Shown: in pieces, positions 1 to 11,374 of the stretch | Numbering within the stretch: the first letter of the stretch is position 1 | Layout of the letters: each line of letters opens with the position of its first letter | Source of the DNA: Alisma plantago-aquatica | Taxonomy: Eukaryota > Streptophyta > Magnoliopsida > Alismatales > Alismataceae | Direction of reading: 5' to 3' | Assembly (NCBI GenBank): GCA_963693085.1 | Contig: OY856409.1 | Span: 503,955,303 to 504,019,302 of the forward strand | DNA length: 64,000 bases | Notes under the pieces: model-generated | Seen by the model: only the letters and a program-made list of their open reading frames with translations | Told to the model about the DNA's origin: nothing | The model's database searches: none | Made by a program: the position numbers and the translations under genes

Positions 1-123
1 CAACACACACTTGCAAACAAGTGAATGGCTACAAAATAAAAACTTCAGGTATGAAACTCATATGATTTACATTTCCTTATTTTATATTTTGGAAATGTTT
101 GTCATCTTCAAAAAGGGGGAGAT
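1..123 (+). mobile_element. 3' internal end and polypurine tract of a Copia LTR retrotransposon
   Basis: The stretch directly before the LTR ends in the purine run AAAAAGGGGGAGAT (about 110-123). This is the usual polypurine tract of plant Copia elements, from which plus-strand DNA synthesis is primed. No coding sequence is left; the rest of the element lies upstream of the window. A 15-bp segment (GGAAATGTTTGTCAT, 91-105) is repeated in inverted form just inside the LTR (about 164-180), so the polypurine tract lies in the loop of a potential hairpin. The orientation is therefore plus. Confidence 0.75.
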
Positions 124-464
124 TGTTGGCTAAATTGGACATTATTATCATCCCTTTGTTTTTATGATGACAAACATTTCATTCTTGTGGATCTAACATG
201 CTACTTGAGTGTTGCAGGAACAAAGTGGATGACATAACTTGGAAGATCTATACGCTCAAAATGCTTTATTTCATGATTGTAATCAAATGTAAAAACTTGT
301 ACAAGTTTATAATGTACAAGTACTTAGATATCGTGTAAATCAAGTGTTTAGATCTTCCCTAGACAATCACAACACTTAGATAGGTCATCCCCTACAATAG
401 TGTCACAACTACACACTCATACACACACTTAGTACTTAGTTTAAAACATTGAAACAGAGTCGTT

Positions 465-665
465 CTCGGTCGACAAACTTCTCGACCGAGACACTCTCGG
501 TCGACAAACTCTTCGACTGAGAATGACCCAGGTAGCCGTTAGACACAACAAACAAGGTAATTGGGAGTTGGATCAGAACGTTATATACACTTGCTTCAGA
601 CAGTCCCTCGGTCCACAAAGACCTCGACCGAATGGGATCTCGGTCGACAATTCCTCGACTGAGAA
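465..665. repeat. Four-copy CTCGGTCGAC hairpin array in the Copia LTR
   Basis: The copies lie at about 465-490, 494-523, 606-630 and 638-665. Each is an inverted pair: CTCGGTCGA, a short spacer, then TCGACCGAG or TCGACTGAG. They occur as two adjacent pairs about 110 bp apart. The arms are CpG-rich against an AT-rich background. The array is upstream of the TATA-like box, in the U3 region where LTR enhancers usually lie; a regulatory role is inferred. Confidence 0.8.
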
Positions 666-800
666 TGTCTCTGTCTGCACTGTTCAGGATTAATTAACTA
701 GTCATTGTTAAAGCAAGTAATGGATACCTAATGGCTAGTTGAGCACTTCAAACCCCCTAGAAAGTGTCTAAAACGTCCTTAAGCATTCATAGGCCATTCT

Positions 801-811
801 TATAAATAGGA
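801..811 (+). promoter_or_regulatory. Probable TATA box of the Copia LTR
   Basis: TTATAAATAGG lies about 680 bp into the LTR and is the best TATA match in this LTR. Transcription of the element would start some 30 bp downstream. This is inferred from sequence only. Confidence 0.45.
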
Positions 812-1562
812 CAAGGCTTAGGACACCTCACACACACTTGTGCAACACTTGAGCATAATACTTGCAATTGGCTATTCATTCTTGTGAGAAATTGAGCAAC
901 TCCTACATTGGCTATTCATTTCCATTGCTCCAAATTCATGTCCTATAGGCTAGCATCTCCTACCCACTGCACCAACACTTCCATATACATTGATTAGGAG
1001 ATCAAAATGCTTGATATAGGAAATGAAGCCTTGTGCTACACCGGTATTGTAATTTCTATTTTTTCTTCTTGGTCCTTTATATTGTTTGTACTCTCCTTGA
1101 TACTCCTAGGGTTGGAGGCTGCGGATTGGAGAGGGTTTGACTTCTCAGGTGGAGAAGGGTCTTCTCGGTGGAGAAGGTGGACTTTGTACTACTTCAAGAA
1201 GGTTGTCTCAACGGGAAGCTACTTCAAGAGGAAGGCTACTTCAAGGGAGAGCTTGAGGTTACTTCAAGGAAGGTTGCTTCGAGGTTGGTGAGACTACTTC
1301 TAGGTAAAGGCTGTCCGAAGGGTTTGGTGAAAGTATTTGTAATTTTATGTAACATCCTTGTGAGGTAATAAAATTTAAGTACTTTCAAAATCTCGGTTGG
1401 GTAAGCAACCAGGTAGTGGATTGACTGCCTTAGTATTTTCTAAGGTTAGAACCACTCTAAATCCTTGTCCCCTTATCCAATATCTTTGTGGTTGCTTGTC
1501 TTGAGTTTAATTATTATTAAAATCTCCATAAAACCTATTCACCCCCCTCTTGTGGTTTTTCA

Positions 1563-3378
1563 GTGATGATAATCCAAATTGGCTAATCATGAGAAACCCT
1601 AACCTTAGTTCTGTTGTATGATATACTTGTTGAGCTTGCTTGAATGACTAGCATGTAATGGCATTTCTCTCTCCTACTTGTGTAACTCTAACCTTGCAGG
1701 TGGAATAAGTATCATAGATGGTGATTGCTATTGTAATTCTTAAATGACACATGGTGATGATTATGAGCCTTGATGAGGAATGATGAGATAATGTTATTAT
1801 GCATGAACTATATGATTGGGTCTTATGACCTGATATATGCTCAATGCCTAATGTGAGGTGATTTTCTCTAGTGATGTAATGAGGGATGATTATTGCATGA
1901 TGATGAGATAATGATGATGGCCTTGTAGGGTAGTGATATCATGTGAATATGTGACAAGTTTGTACCTCATTCATTTTATATCTTCTGACGTTGCAACCTA
2001 CCTTTATATTTGTAAAATTTGAGTTGGGTTTGGACGTTGTAACTTGATTGATGCACTAAAAGACACCCAATTGGCAATAATTAATCAAGTGAAACACTAA
2101 TCATGTAGGTTGCCCTGATCCATAGGTCTATCTTCAGGGTTCTATTTGCTGGATGGTGAAATGAGTAATCCCTATGGGAAGCTCAGAGCGCATATTGTTG
2201 AATATGCAGGGGGTGCAGGTTGAGGATATATCCTTGCATCTACAAATACAGATTTGGAGGATGACTATGGTCATACCCCGGTAGGAGAATGGTTGAGGTT
2301 GTATCTCAAATGATAAGTTTTCATGGATGGTTGTGATCATACCCTAGAAGGAGAATGGTGGGGTCGTATCTCACTAGTTTCGTGCCTATATGCCAAGGAA
2401 GACTTGGCTGATTTGTAGTTTGACTCTATATATCACTACAGAGGACTTAGATTGACCAGGGGTGTGGGAGATCATAGGAGTCTGACTGTCCTAGATATTT
2501 TATGGCACTAATTTTGACTTATCAGTGGTCAGTTGGAGCATGAGTTGTATACCCCATCTCCATAGGGCATAATAAAAGATGTAATGCATTCATGTAGTAT
2601 ATTTACTTAGGGTCAAATACAATTCACATTGGGTGACCCCTTGCCTTGTTTCTTATATTGTTTAGTTGATAACAGTTACACATGTTCTTCATATTCCTTT
2701 TAAAAGTATAAGATGTTCTACTGCTCAATTGTAGATGACCAAACTATTTAATCGGTGTTATTAGTTTTGAAGAAAACTTTTAGATGAATCTGCTCATCTT
2801 GTTAATAGTATTATCTTTCTGCTTTATAACCCACATGTGTTAATAATAGTTGTTGGCAGAGATTTATATCTCTCACTGGGTTGTTGGTCTCACCCTGTGT
2901 GTTTCCACATTTTTTAGGTGGTCGTGCAAAATGACGTAGAGATCACATGGTTGAGGCTGAGCAGTAAGAGGAGCAGTAGGTGTTGAAGGTTAGATATGCT
3001 GCTAGTGTTTTGTAGTAAAGTCCTATTTGTCATCCCTATACTCTCAGGCCCTTGGGGGTGTTTTGTAGATGTTTTACATCGACATGAGTTTTTTGCAGTA
3101 TGCCATGGTTGTATAGATATGGCCTATAAATATGATCATGTTATCATATTTAACAAGTTTGTGGCAAGTTAGCCATTGAACAGTGACACATAATATCTTC
3201 TGGCATGATATATGATACATGTGGCACCATTTGTGGACTTAGATGAAATATGTTTAAGCCTTTTGTGGTTATATAAAATCAGTTTAAATTTACCCTATTT
3301 GGTGGTGATGTGGTTGTTAGTTGGTAATTCCATGTTTTGTTTTGAGTTATCTCATTTTGTTGTGATTAGTGTGTTATA
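1563..3378 (+). mobile_element. Decayed Tekay/Del-like Ty3/gypsy LTR, 3' part
   Basis: No coding potential. The segment around 2870-2960 (CTCACCCTGTGTG, then TTTTTTAGGTGGTCGTGC and an ATCACATGG block) matches, in opposite orientation, the segment at about 6500-6610 inside the solo LTR at 6138-11369. It also lies at a similar distance (about 0.4 kb) from the LTR terminus. The end here, TTTGTTGTGATTAGTGTG followed by TTATA, resembles the ...GGGGTGTTACA end of that LTR. The 5' part is hidden because the Copia element was inserted into it. Family assignment rests on this similarity and the GTGTTACA-type terminus. Confidence 0.5.
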
Positions 3379-5442
3379 GAATAATTCATTGGAAAAAGGC
3401 CATTTCCATCCTGGATAGTCCTAAAGTTTCTATTTCTCCTCTTTTTCTTTTCTTGGTGATAATATCTTTTAGAAACTTGGCATAAGTTAGCATTTCATCA
3501 ATGACGTCTAGAAGAGGGATATCCAAGTGTATATTTTTTATGGTGTCTAGGAATTTAGTATATCTTTTCTCAAGTTGAGACTTAATGAAATGATGAGGGA
3601 ATATGGTTGTAGACAAGACTTTGGATGTGTAGATGAATGGAATAGGCCTAGTCGCTCCTCATGATGTCTTGGTTGCTGAAACATATCCTTCTCAGCTTAA
3701 TTGGATCATTACTTCCATCAACTGCTGGTAGGACAGTGTGTGGTACATTTGAAGTGGTTCCATAATGAAGTGTTTCCATCCTTACACTTTCACTCTTTGG
3801 GTTTCCTTCAACATGTAGTAGCACAAAAGGCTGATCAATCATGGAATTACCAACTAATTACCAACTAATTGCTGGAAGGAAATTGCCCGATGCGGTTGTA
3901 GAGGCTAGATGTTGATTGATCATCCTATTGTGCTATTGCATGTCACTGATTTGAGTGTTCACATTCTATAGTTGTGCTTGTATGTTTGACATCAGGTTAC
4001 TATTGCTCATCATGCATTCTCCCAATTTTTCACTTAGGGTATTGAGCTGGTTTATGAGTTCTGCTGTTGTAAGAACGAGCTTCCCCTGGGAGGCCCATTG
4101 AAATTTTGCATTGTTGTTGTGGTGCTTTATTTTGTGGGAACCTGGGAGGATTTTCTCTTCCTATGTCTTGTCCTTTACCCATTTACTAAGGTGATTGGTT
4201 TAGTTGAAAAGATTTTTCCTCCACAGAGGTATTTCCATATGAAAAATTGTGATCACCAAACCTTTTGTAACTTACACAAGACACATTATCCATGGGAATC
4301 ATCTGATGATCTTCCAACTCGTGGGTATAGATGCATTGGTCTAAGTCATGGATGCCTTCTCTACAAGTAACACATATCACAACTACCTCAGTACAATATC
4401 TAGACTTTGCCTCCTTCAAGTCTACACATCTGTTGCCATTTTGTCTAGCTTTCTATTTAGGCTTTCAAGCAACTTTGATTCTAAAGAGGTATCAGAAGGG
4501 TATGAGATGGTATTGAGGGTTCTGATAGGACCTCTATCATAGTCTCATCCATATTGCAATGTATACATGTTGTTGATGATGTATATAATAGTCTCGATGT
4601 CATGCTTCATGAAGTCACTTCCCTCTACCTCACTAAGGGACGTTCTTTTAGTCAAGGTAAGCCTTTCATGGAAGGTGGTTGTAAGAAAATATTCATTGAA
4701 GCTATGATGGTGGAAATCTCACAAGTACTCTTTATACCTCTCCCAAGATTCATAAAAGGTCTCATTAGATTTTTGTTTAAATCTAGTGATTTTGTGCTTA
4801 CATCTAAGAGTCTTTTCAATAGGAAAGAATTTGCTAACAAAAGCTTCAGATAATTATTTCTAAGTGGGAACTCCTTTTAGAGATAGGTACCAAGATAAAG
4901 CTTTGTCTCTTAGAAAAAAATGAAAGCCTTGCAGGTTAATGATGTCTTCAGGGATCCTATATATCTTTAGGATGTCGCAAATATTTTTAAAGGCATAAAT
5001 ATGATGGTATGGGTTTTCATCAACAAAATCTTCTCCAAATGTCTGATGTTGGATGATGTCGAGGAAGGTAGGAATAGTTCAAAATCAGTTAATGAATGTG
5101 AGGTATAACCATAGGGTGTCTGTCATCACTCACACAAGTTGTGGCCAAAGAGTGGAGGGATGGATGATTTTTCAGAGCTTTCCCTGTAATTGGTTGAGAA
5201 GACATTGGATCATCAAAGAGATGCTCTACTTCTAGGAATTCCCTAAAAATATTTATTGTTGAACAAAGAAATTGACTACCTGAGGAGAAATAGAATGAAT
5301 TAGAGTCTAAGAATTAATCATAAATGATACCGAAGATAAACGTAAAAAATAATAAAAGGATGCACTTATGTCTATTGCTAAACTTAAAAACACATACTAA
5401 TTCTAAGTACACCCCAAGTTCTTAGAGGTTGTAACTTGACTT
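3379..5442 (-). pseudogene. Gag fragment of an old Athila/Tat-like Ty3/gypsy element
   Basis: On the minus strand, short frames carry recognisable pieces of plant Athila/Tat Gag. At 3386-3616 is a segment with IPLLDVIDEMLTYAKFLKDI and ITKKRKRG, the stretch that precedes the protease in this lineage. At about 4650-4860 are the remains of the capsid core (the KFFP-like and ESWER-like region, here read in shifted frames). Gag forms the particle in which the element is reverse transcribed. The reading frame is broken by many stops and shifts. The fragment is cut off at about the gag-protease border by the LTR ending at 3378, so no pol region remains. The primer site at 5443-5461 fixes the 5' side. 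Confidence 0.6.
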
Positions 5443-5461
5443 TTCCCCGACAATGACACCA
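5443..5461 (-). other. Primer-binding site (tRNA-Asp type) of the old gypsy element
   Basis: Read on the minus strand this is TGGTGTCATTGTCGGGGAA, a diverged form of the tRNA-Asp complementary site (TGGCGCCGTTGCCGGGGA) used by Athila/Tat elements. The differences are mostly transitions, including loss of both CpG sites. It lies 5 bases inside the LTR terminus at 5467. Confidence 0.7.
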
Positions 5462-5466
5462 AAAGT

Positions 5467-6137
5467 TGATCACTATTTTTTGTGGGTCAAAAGTATGAAC
5501 ACAAGTGTCCCATCAAAGATATCAGACTTTAAATTTATACCCAACTTGAAGAGATGTTCGCAACTCAATATGAAGTCTATTTCAATAATATGGGGTCCAA
5601 CATAGTGACAATTAGGATAACAAAATAAGAACTGGAGATCTTAACTTAGTTTAGTCATATCAAAGAGGTGAAATTGGTGTTCTAGTTAAAGAATGGATTA
5701 ATCTAATCAAGTAGTAAATCTAAGTTATCAAAGTTTAAAATAAATAAAGATAATTGTTAAACGATAAGAAGGGAAACTTAGATTGGATTTCACCAATCAG
5801 ACCAACCTCAACCATGCAAAAACTTCTCTTCCCATTTATATTATTCTTGACATGTTTTGTAAATTGCCATAAAAGACATTGAATCCTTCCTTCTCTTGAG
5901 ATCTAGGTAGACTTCCATCCAAAGGTATCTCTCTCGAGATGATAGCCAAAATATCAAGTATAAATGTATGACTTCTGTTATAGTAACATCCTCACTATCG
6001 TGTATACTTACTAATCCATACTCTAGATCTTACGAAAACCATTCTCTATCAATACAAGGATAGATTGAATGATCAATATATCCCCCTTTCGACTAATTTG
6101 GATAGGAGGCTGATGACCAAAGGTTGGTGACCTCCAC
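5467..6137 (-). mobile_element. Start of the 5' LTR of the old Athila/Tat-like element (split)
   Basis: The LTR terminus reads TGATCAC on the plus strand, directly beside the primer site. No genes are seen. The LTR is interrupted at 6138 by the solo LTR and probably resumes at 11375, because the 5-bp duplication TCCAC flanks that insertion. The far end of this LTR could not be located. Confidence 0.55.
6133..6137. repeat. Target-site duplication TCCAC (left) of the solo LTR
   Basis: Identical to 11370-11374. The pair brackets a segment with TG...CA-type ends. Confidence 0.65.
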
Positions 6138-7114
6138 TGTAACACCCCATCCACAACAAATCACGATTTACATGCTAACCAGTGGATTACCAAAAAACAC
6201 GGGAAATTAAAACCGATTTACAACAAGCACCACAAGATGAAACATATTACATCTGGGCCAACACTTTTCGTTTCATAGCATATATCCAAGGTGCTACAAC
6301 ATAATTTCCCTTCATTGCATTACATGAAATAACTATTTTCCATGATACTCTACATCAAGATACATACCGAAAACCGTACATCGATCATTATACAAGAAAC
6401 ATTGTAAAGCTCTCCCGAGAACCTGAGTGTACAGGGATGACACATAGGACTCTACTGCTAGACACTATCTATCCCACTAGATATGATACCTCTGCATAAC
6501 AACCGTAGCCACATGATCTTCATCTCGCTAGGCACGTCCACCTAAAAAGGGTTATTAACCAGTGGGGTGAGACACACAGTCCCAGCGAGAAACATAACCC
6601 TCTACCAACTTTATTATGAGTATCGATAATTGGTATAAGCAGATCATAGGAGCAACATACTGAGCAGAGCTAACTTTATTACAATCTTACCAAAACATTA
6701 GTAGGCATATAACCAGACATTCTGTATGGAACATGATTGACAAGATAAACTCTATACAATCCTATCACATGATATAAGGAATATATGATAAACTGCAAGT
6801 TTATAACCAGAGCAACTATACAAACAAGGCCTCAACCAATGTTTCATATTTTCCCTAAGCAAAGATACTATACGGCTTGCTTACAAATTATTATGCCCTG
6901 AGGAAGTGAGTCGTACCACTCAAATCAAACCGATGGCTATGAAACCCAGAGTCGGTGCCATACAAGGTCAATGGAAGAGCCAGACTCCACGACCTCACCA
7001 CCTCATGGTCAGTGCATGAGAACCAAAGCAGGACCGTAGTGTCATGCTTAAGTGGCCTCAACAATAGGGTCAGGCTACCCTCTGCCTAGCCCTCCTCGGT
7101 ATAGGTATCGGTGC

Positions 7115-7230
7115 TAGTGAAACTAAGCCACGGGCATGGTCACCGTGCTCTGAGCCATGAACACATTCATGCTCCCATATCACACATCCTGAGCCATGGG
7201 CCTGTTCACCATGCTCTTAACATATCGAGC
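7115..7230. repeat. Decayed tandem repeat with GAGCCATGGGC motif
   Basis: The core GCCACGGGCATGGTCACC / GAGCCATGGGCCTG recurs about three times with spacing of roughly 30-70 bp, alternating with ATGCTC/GTGCTC. It is part of the solo LTR and noncoding. Confidence 0.4.
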
Positions 7231-7568
7231 AATGGGCCTGAAACCGCACTCTGGAGTCTACAACCGAAGTTGCACTCTTACCTCCTCATTTTAGGCTAGG
7301 AGAAACCTCGCATATTCAACAATATGCACTCCAGATTAACCCGTAGGAGAACCCGTTTCACCATCACCAGCACCTGACGATGAAGGATCTATGGCCAGGG
7401 CAACTACATGAGAGATTCATCTGTAATTAGTTAATGTATTTTAAGTGGATTGTTGGGGCAATCAAGTTGTATTAAGAAACCATATATAAAATATGAACAA
7501 TATTAGATTCATTACATTGATGTTATATTGCTACTGCTATTTCCATTGCCCTCAGCAACCATCGCATT

Positions 7569-7750
7569 TCCATGGGATATAAATCCCTCACATCATCTCA
7601 TAGTTCTACTGCCTCTCAAGGCTTCATCGTTTCACATCATCATGGGATATCAATCCCTGAGTTTAACACATTACATCAGTGCCTCTCAAGGCATCATCAA
7701 CATCACTAGGGAATATTAATCCCTCATGTCATTACTAGAGGATCACACCT
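7569..7750. repeat. Tandem repeat of about 68 bp, nearly three copies
   Basis: Each unit starts with a near-palindrome GGGATATNAATCCCT (at about 7574, 7643 and 7709); the first two also carry TGCCTCTCAAGGC. It is inside the solo LTR. Confidence 0.65.
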
Positions 7751-8689
7751 CAACATGTCTTTCTCATCATACTGGTGATGTATGTTATCTCATCAACAAG
7801 ACATATCATTATTACTTAGATATTGCACATATCTCAAGTGATGTACGAAGAACATAATCATATAATCCCATAGCTCTTATTTGGCTATGAATTCAATACA
7901 CCTGCATGGTTAGTTTGCATAAGAAAGAGATAACTGGATTACCAAGCATAGAATACATTGGGATTATCATGCCATCAAGAATTCAGGTGTACAGAATTGG
8001 AACATCATCCATGTTCATATATATATATATATACATGAGATTCAAGGTTGTGAATGCAAGAAATGCAATTACATTATCATTACCCAACTATGAGCACCCA
8101 CCATGCCCCATATCTCATGAGCATATCTTTGATTATCATATCATCAAGATTAAGGTTTATACATTGGTATATTCTTTCATCATAATGACCATATGTAGGT
8201 TAATGTCATGACTGGTGTATTCATCAATACACCATTGCTATCAAGCACATCATCCCTAAGGATTATCTTAAGGGTCATACACCATAACCCACCATCTAAC
8301 CTTATCAAAGGTTCATCTATCATTACCCATAAATAACCACTGCACAAAGGTCCACAATCCACTTCATCTTGGCTCATCATGCTTTTATTATTAAGCATGA
8401 GCACACATCATGGCCCATATCTATGGTCATATACCTGCGCCACATCATCATGTGTAGAACATCATATCAACATACCCAGTTCACAACCTATCATCTTATT
8501 TCATTATTAACATAGGTGCATGGTTCAAGGTGATTAAACCATATCACATGTATCATTTTTATATATGCATTCCGGGTTACAAGAACCCTCGCCAAAGCTC
8601 CTACAACTCTCACTATAGGTATGGAGGGCAGTGCTATCCCTCACTAAAAGATGTATCAGCTAGGGTTTCCCAACTCTAAGCAAGCTCAC

Positions 8690-9965
8690 CACCATATCGG
8701 TCAACCCCATCACTTCACCTATCGTGCAACAAGAACCCACCAACTCCCATGGTGTTGGGCAAGGTGTATCGTGCATCACCACATGGATGTCGGCCAAAGG
8801 CCTATCGTGTACACCAGCTAAGGTTAGGGTTTCCTCTATCGGCCAGTCCTCAAGAGTGACCATATCGGCCAAAGGGGTACCACCTCCAAGTCGTCCAAGA
8901 TACCATATCGGGCATGGACATGTTGGTTATTTAAATAGCATATCGACCAACACCACCATTATCTCGGCACCACAGACCACTTCATATCGCCAAGACCTAT
9001 TACATGGTGTGTCGTGCAGAGCACACATCAAGGTGTAACGCCCAAGCCCCAAACTCCAAAAAGGGTAATAGCCAAGCCCAACTAAGCATATCGGTCAGAG
9101 GAACATCACCACTAAGATACTCACTAAGGTGTATTACCAGCATGGCTATCGGTTAACCACCACAACAACCCTATCGGTCAAAGGGGTGTCTCCCAAGGTG
9201 ACCCTACTACACAATCATCTTTGTATTGTCCATGGACCATTTCTATAGGCCAGGGAACCAAGAACCATGTCGTTCATAGCCATGAAGTAGCATAACGACT
9301 AGCATCTAGGGTTAGCATATCGGGCATCATGCCATGTAGTCCATCCCCCCCATATCGGCCAGGCTCACTTAAGACAAGGTGGTGTCGTCCAAAGCTTGTG
9401 TCGGGCACCAATCTATCAAAGTCTATCGGTCAAGGCCATGTCGGGCATTAAGCTAGAACCACATAAAAACCAAGATCATCTCGAGACAAGGGAGTGTATC
9501 AGACATCCACTCTACATGGTGTATCGGGAAACCACCTATACAAGGTGTATCGGGCAACCACTCATCATCGGGAGGGCATAACAACCACAATATCAACAAG
9601 AATCTAACCTCTCATATCGTCCAATACTTAACCCTAATGAGGGTATCGGGAAACACACTCAAAGAGTCATCATGGAAACATATATCGGCCAAGAGCCCAT
9701 CCAAGGGTCTAGCAACCATGTTGTCCAAACCCTAACTCTAGGGTGGATAGGGGATATCAGGCATCAAGGTGAAACTATTACCAACCCATCATATCGTCTA
9801 TATGTCTAGGTCATAGGCTCACCTTTCAAGTACAAATGAGAAAAAGGGGTGTTGCCATAACCATCAACCAAAGCATAGGCTATAGAACAAGGTATTGTAT
9901 CGGGTAAAGACCCATATCGAGAAACCTAGTTGCATCGGCCAAAGACTCATATCGTGCAAGTCATA
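8690..9965. repeat. Dense dispersed array of ATCGGCCAA-like motifs
   Basis: More than 30 copies of a 9-12 bp motif, consensus (T)ATCGGNCAA with variants ATCGTGCAA, ATCGGGCAA and TCGTCCAA, occur in under 1.3 kb, all in the same orientation and irregularly spaced by about 15-95 bp. Examples are at 8695, 8789, 8864, 9170, 9351, 9423, 9547, 9683 and 9935. The sequence between copies is not repeated, so this is not a simple tandem array. A further copy sits near 10763. Confidence 0.85.
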
Positions 9966-10972
9966 TTCAACCCCTAGCCATTCAAAGCATTAAGTATAAG
10001 AACAACATATGGAAAGTAGTAAAACCTGGCCATCCCTATCCAAACAGATCTCAAGCTCCACATGCATAAACATCATAAAAGATGGATACCAAAATAAGGA
10101 ACAAGATCAACATATGAGCATATGGAGAGTATATACAATAGAGATGGTTGAGAGTTATGTAACCCGCCTTAAGAGGATTTCCATGAAAGGTGTCAAGATT
10201 CATAATCTCAGCAGCAAACACACGTTCTCTTCCAAGAACAACACCTATCCAAAGCTCAAAACATGCCTTCGGCACCATCATCATCACCTCAAGAAACAAA
10301 GGAAGAAGAAGAAGAAGAAACCATGGTTATGTATAGCTCAAGAAGAAGGAAGGAGGGGAGATAACCACGGCCTTGCTTACTCTTATCAAGGGCCTATTCA
10401 TGGATGAGAGGGGAAGAGGAAGGTGAAGAAGAAAGCATAAGGAAAAACTAGCAAAGAAGCATGACTCACTAAGGTCAGATCTTGAGCAAGGAGTTTCCAT
10501 GGTCAAGGAGCTTGCCCCTCCATGCTCCATGGGAGTCTTCCTTAGCTCCCAAAGCTCCCATGCTCGTCCCATACAGGTAGGGGAAGGAAGGTGGCCGAAA
10601 ATGATTGCTTGGATAAGGAGGAAGGGAGTTATATACACCAAGGAAGAGAGAGGTAGCAAGGGAGAGGTGTCATAACCACATAAACCAAGGTGCCACTTTC
10701 TCTAGCTCATAACGCCACTTGTTTCCACCCTAGCAGCTCATGCACGGCCTGGTGATACACTATAGGAAGTGTATCGTGTAGCTGGGAAACTGCCATGGCC
10801 AACACACCTCTCTTGCCTTAGCTAATACACTAAAGGACAAGGTGGCCTATGTGACACATATGTGATATAAAGACCATATAGAGATGTCACTCTGCATCTA
10901 TCAACCAAACAAAGTGCCCCTACCTCCATACACGTTCTAGATGATGCCAAACAGAAGGGAGGTGACTATAGA

Positions 10973-11258
10973 GCTGATAAATTGCATATTGACCCTCCAC
11001 TTTGGGTAATTTGCAATTTACACCAAAACTGGCACATAAAGCATAAACATCAACCAACCAAGTTCAAACTTGAAACATATGTCCTCCACAAAGTGCCCCA
11101 CATCATCATTATCTTATAATGATGCAAGAGAACTAAAAGCATGCTTACATGTGATATATTGCAATATAACCCCTTACTTTGGGTAAATTGCACTTTGGTC
11201 CAAAACAAGCAAACATTGCTCAAACAACATCCAAACGGGACCAAACTGGAAACATAAG
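10973..11258. repeat. Diverged tandem duplication of about 179 bp
   Basis: Two copies (about 10973-11084 and 11152-11258) share an ATTGCA...CTTTGGGTAAnTTGCA core, CCAAAAC, and a tail ending in GAAACATA. It is noncoding and lies near the 5' terminus of the solo LTR. Confidence 0.55.
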
Positions 11259-11369
11259 CTTGTCACAAGATAAAAAAACATCTAGATATGACACCTCTCC
11301 CTTGCTACCTCTCTCTTCCATAAGCAAATCAAAGAGGGTTAGCCCAAAACCTGTGTCAGGGTCCTTACA

Positions 11370-11374
11370 TCCAC
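11370..11374. repeat. Target-site duplication TCCAC (right) of the solo LTR
   Basis: Identical to 6133-6137. Together they show insertion into the older LTR. Confidence 0.65.

Larger units (their letters stand above)
124..1562 (+). mobile_element. 3' LTR of a Copia retrotransposon (about 1.44 kb)
   Basis: It starts TGTTGGC immediately after the polypurine tract and ends in TTTTTCA after a C-run (CACCCCCCTC), a typical plant Copia LTR terminus. A TATA-like TTATAAATAGG lies near 800-811, the probable promoter. Two inner repeat sets are visible: four copies of a CTCGGTCGAC...TCGACCGAG hairpin (465-665), and about five copies of a TACTTCAAG motif between 1190 and 1300. Small open frames here (for example 1007-1291) show no known domain and are probably not genes. 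The left LTR is outside the window, so age and target duplication cannot be read. Confidence 0.8.
6138..11369 (-). mobile_element. Long solo LTR of a Tekay/Del-like Ty3/gypsy element (about 5.2 kb)
   Basis: The plus-strand ends are TGTAACACCCC (6138) and GTCCTTACA (11369), giving inverted TGTAA/TTACA termini. They are flanked by the same 5-bp target duplication TCCAC at 6133-6137 and 11370-11374. No primer site, polypurine tract or gag-pol homology was found inside, so it is best read as a solo LTR left by recombination between two LTRs. Orientation is minus by comparison with the LTR at 1563-3378 (shared block near 6500-6610). The open frames inside (for example 8724-9038 and 10009-10407, the latter ending in a lysine run from a GAA repeat) have no recognisable domain. 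Confidence 0.65.

Noticed and set aside
6138..6160. TGTAACACCCC as the start of a plus-strand LTR
   Set aside because: The shared block with 1563-3378 is in inverse orientation, so this terminus is the 3' end of a minus-strand LTR.
8690..9965. Possible CRISPR-like array (short repeat, unique spacers)
   Set aside because: Repeats are only about 9-12 bp, imperfect and irregularly spaced, and the region lies within a plant LTR.
10009..10407. 132-codon lysine-rich frame as a gene
   Set aside because: It ends in a GAA microsatellite and lies inside the solo LTR; no domain, and a competing frame exists on the other strand.
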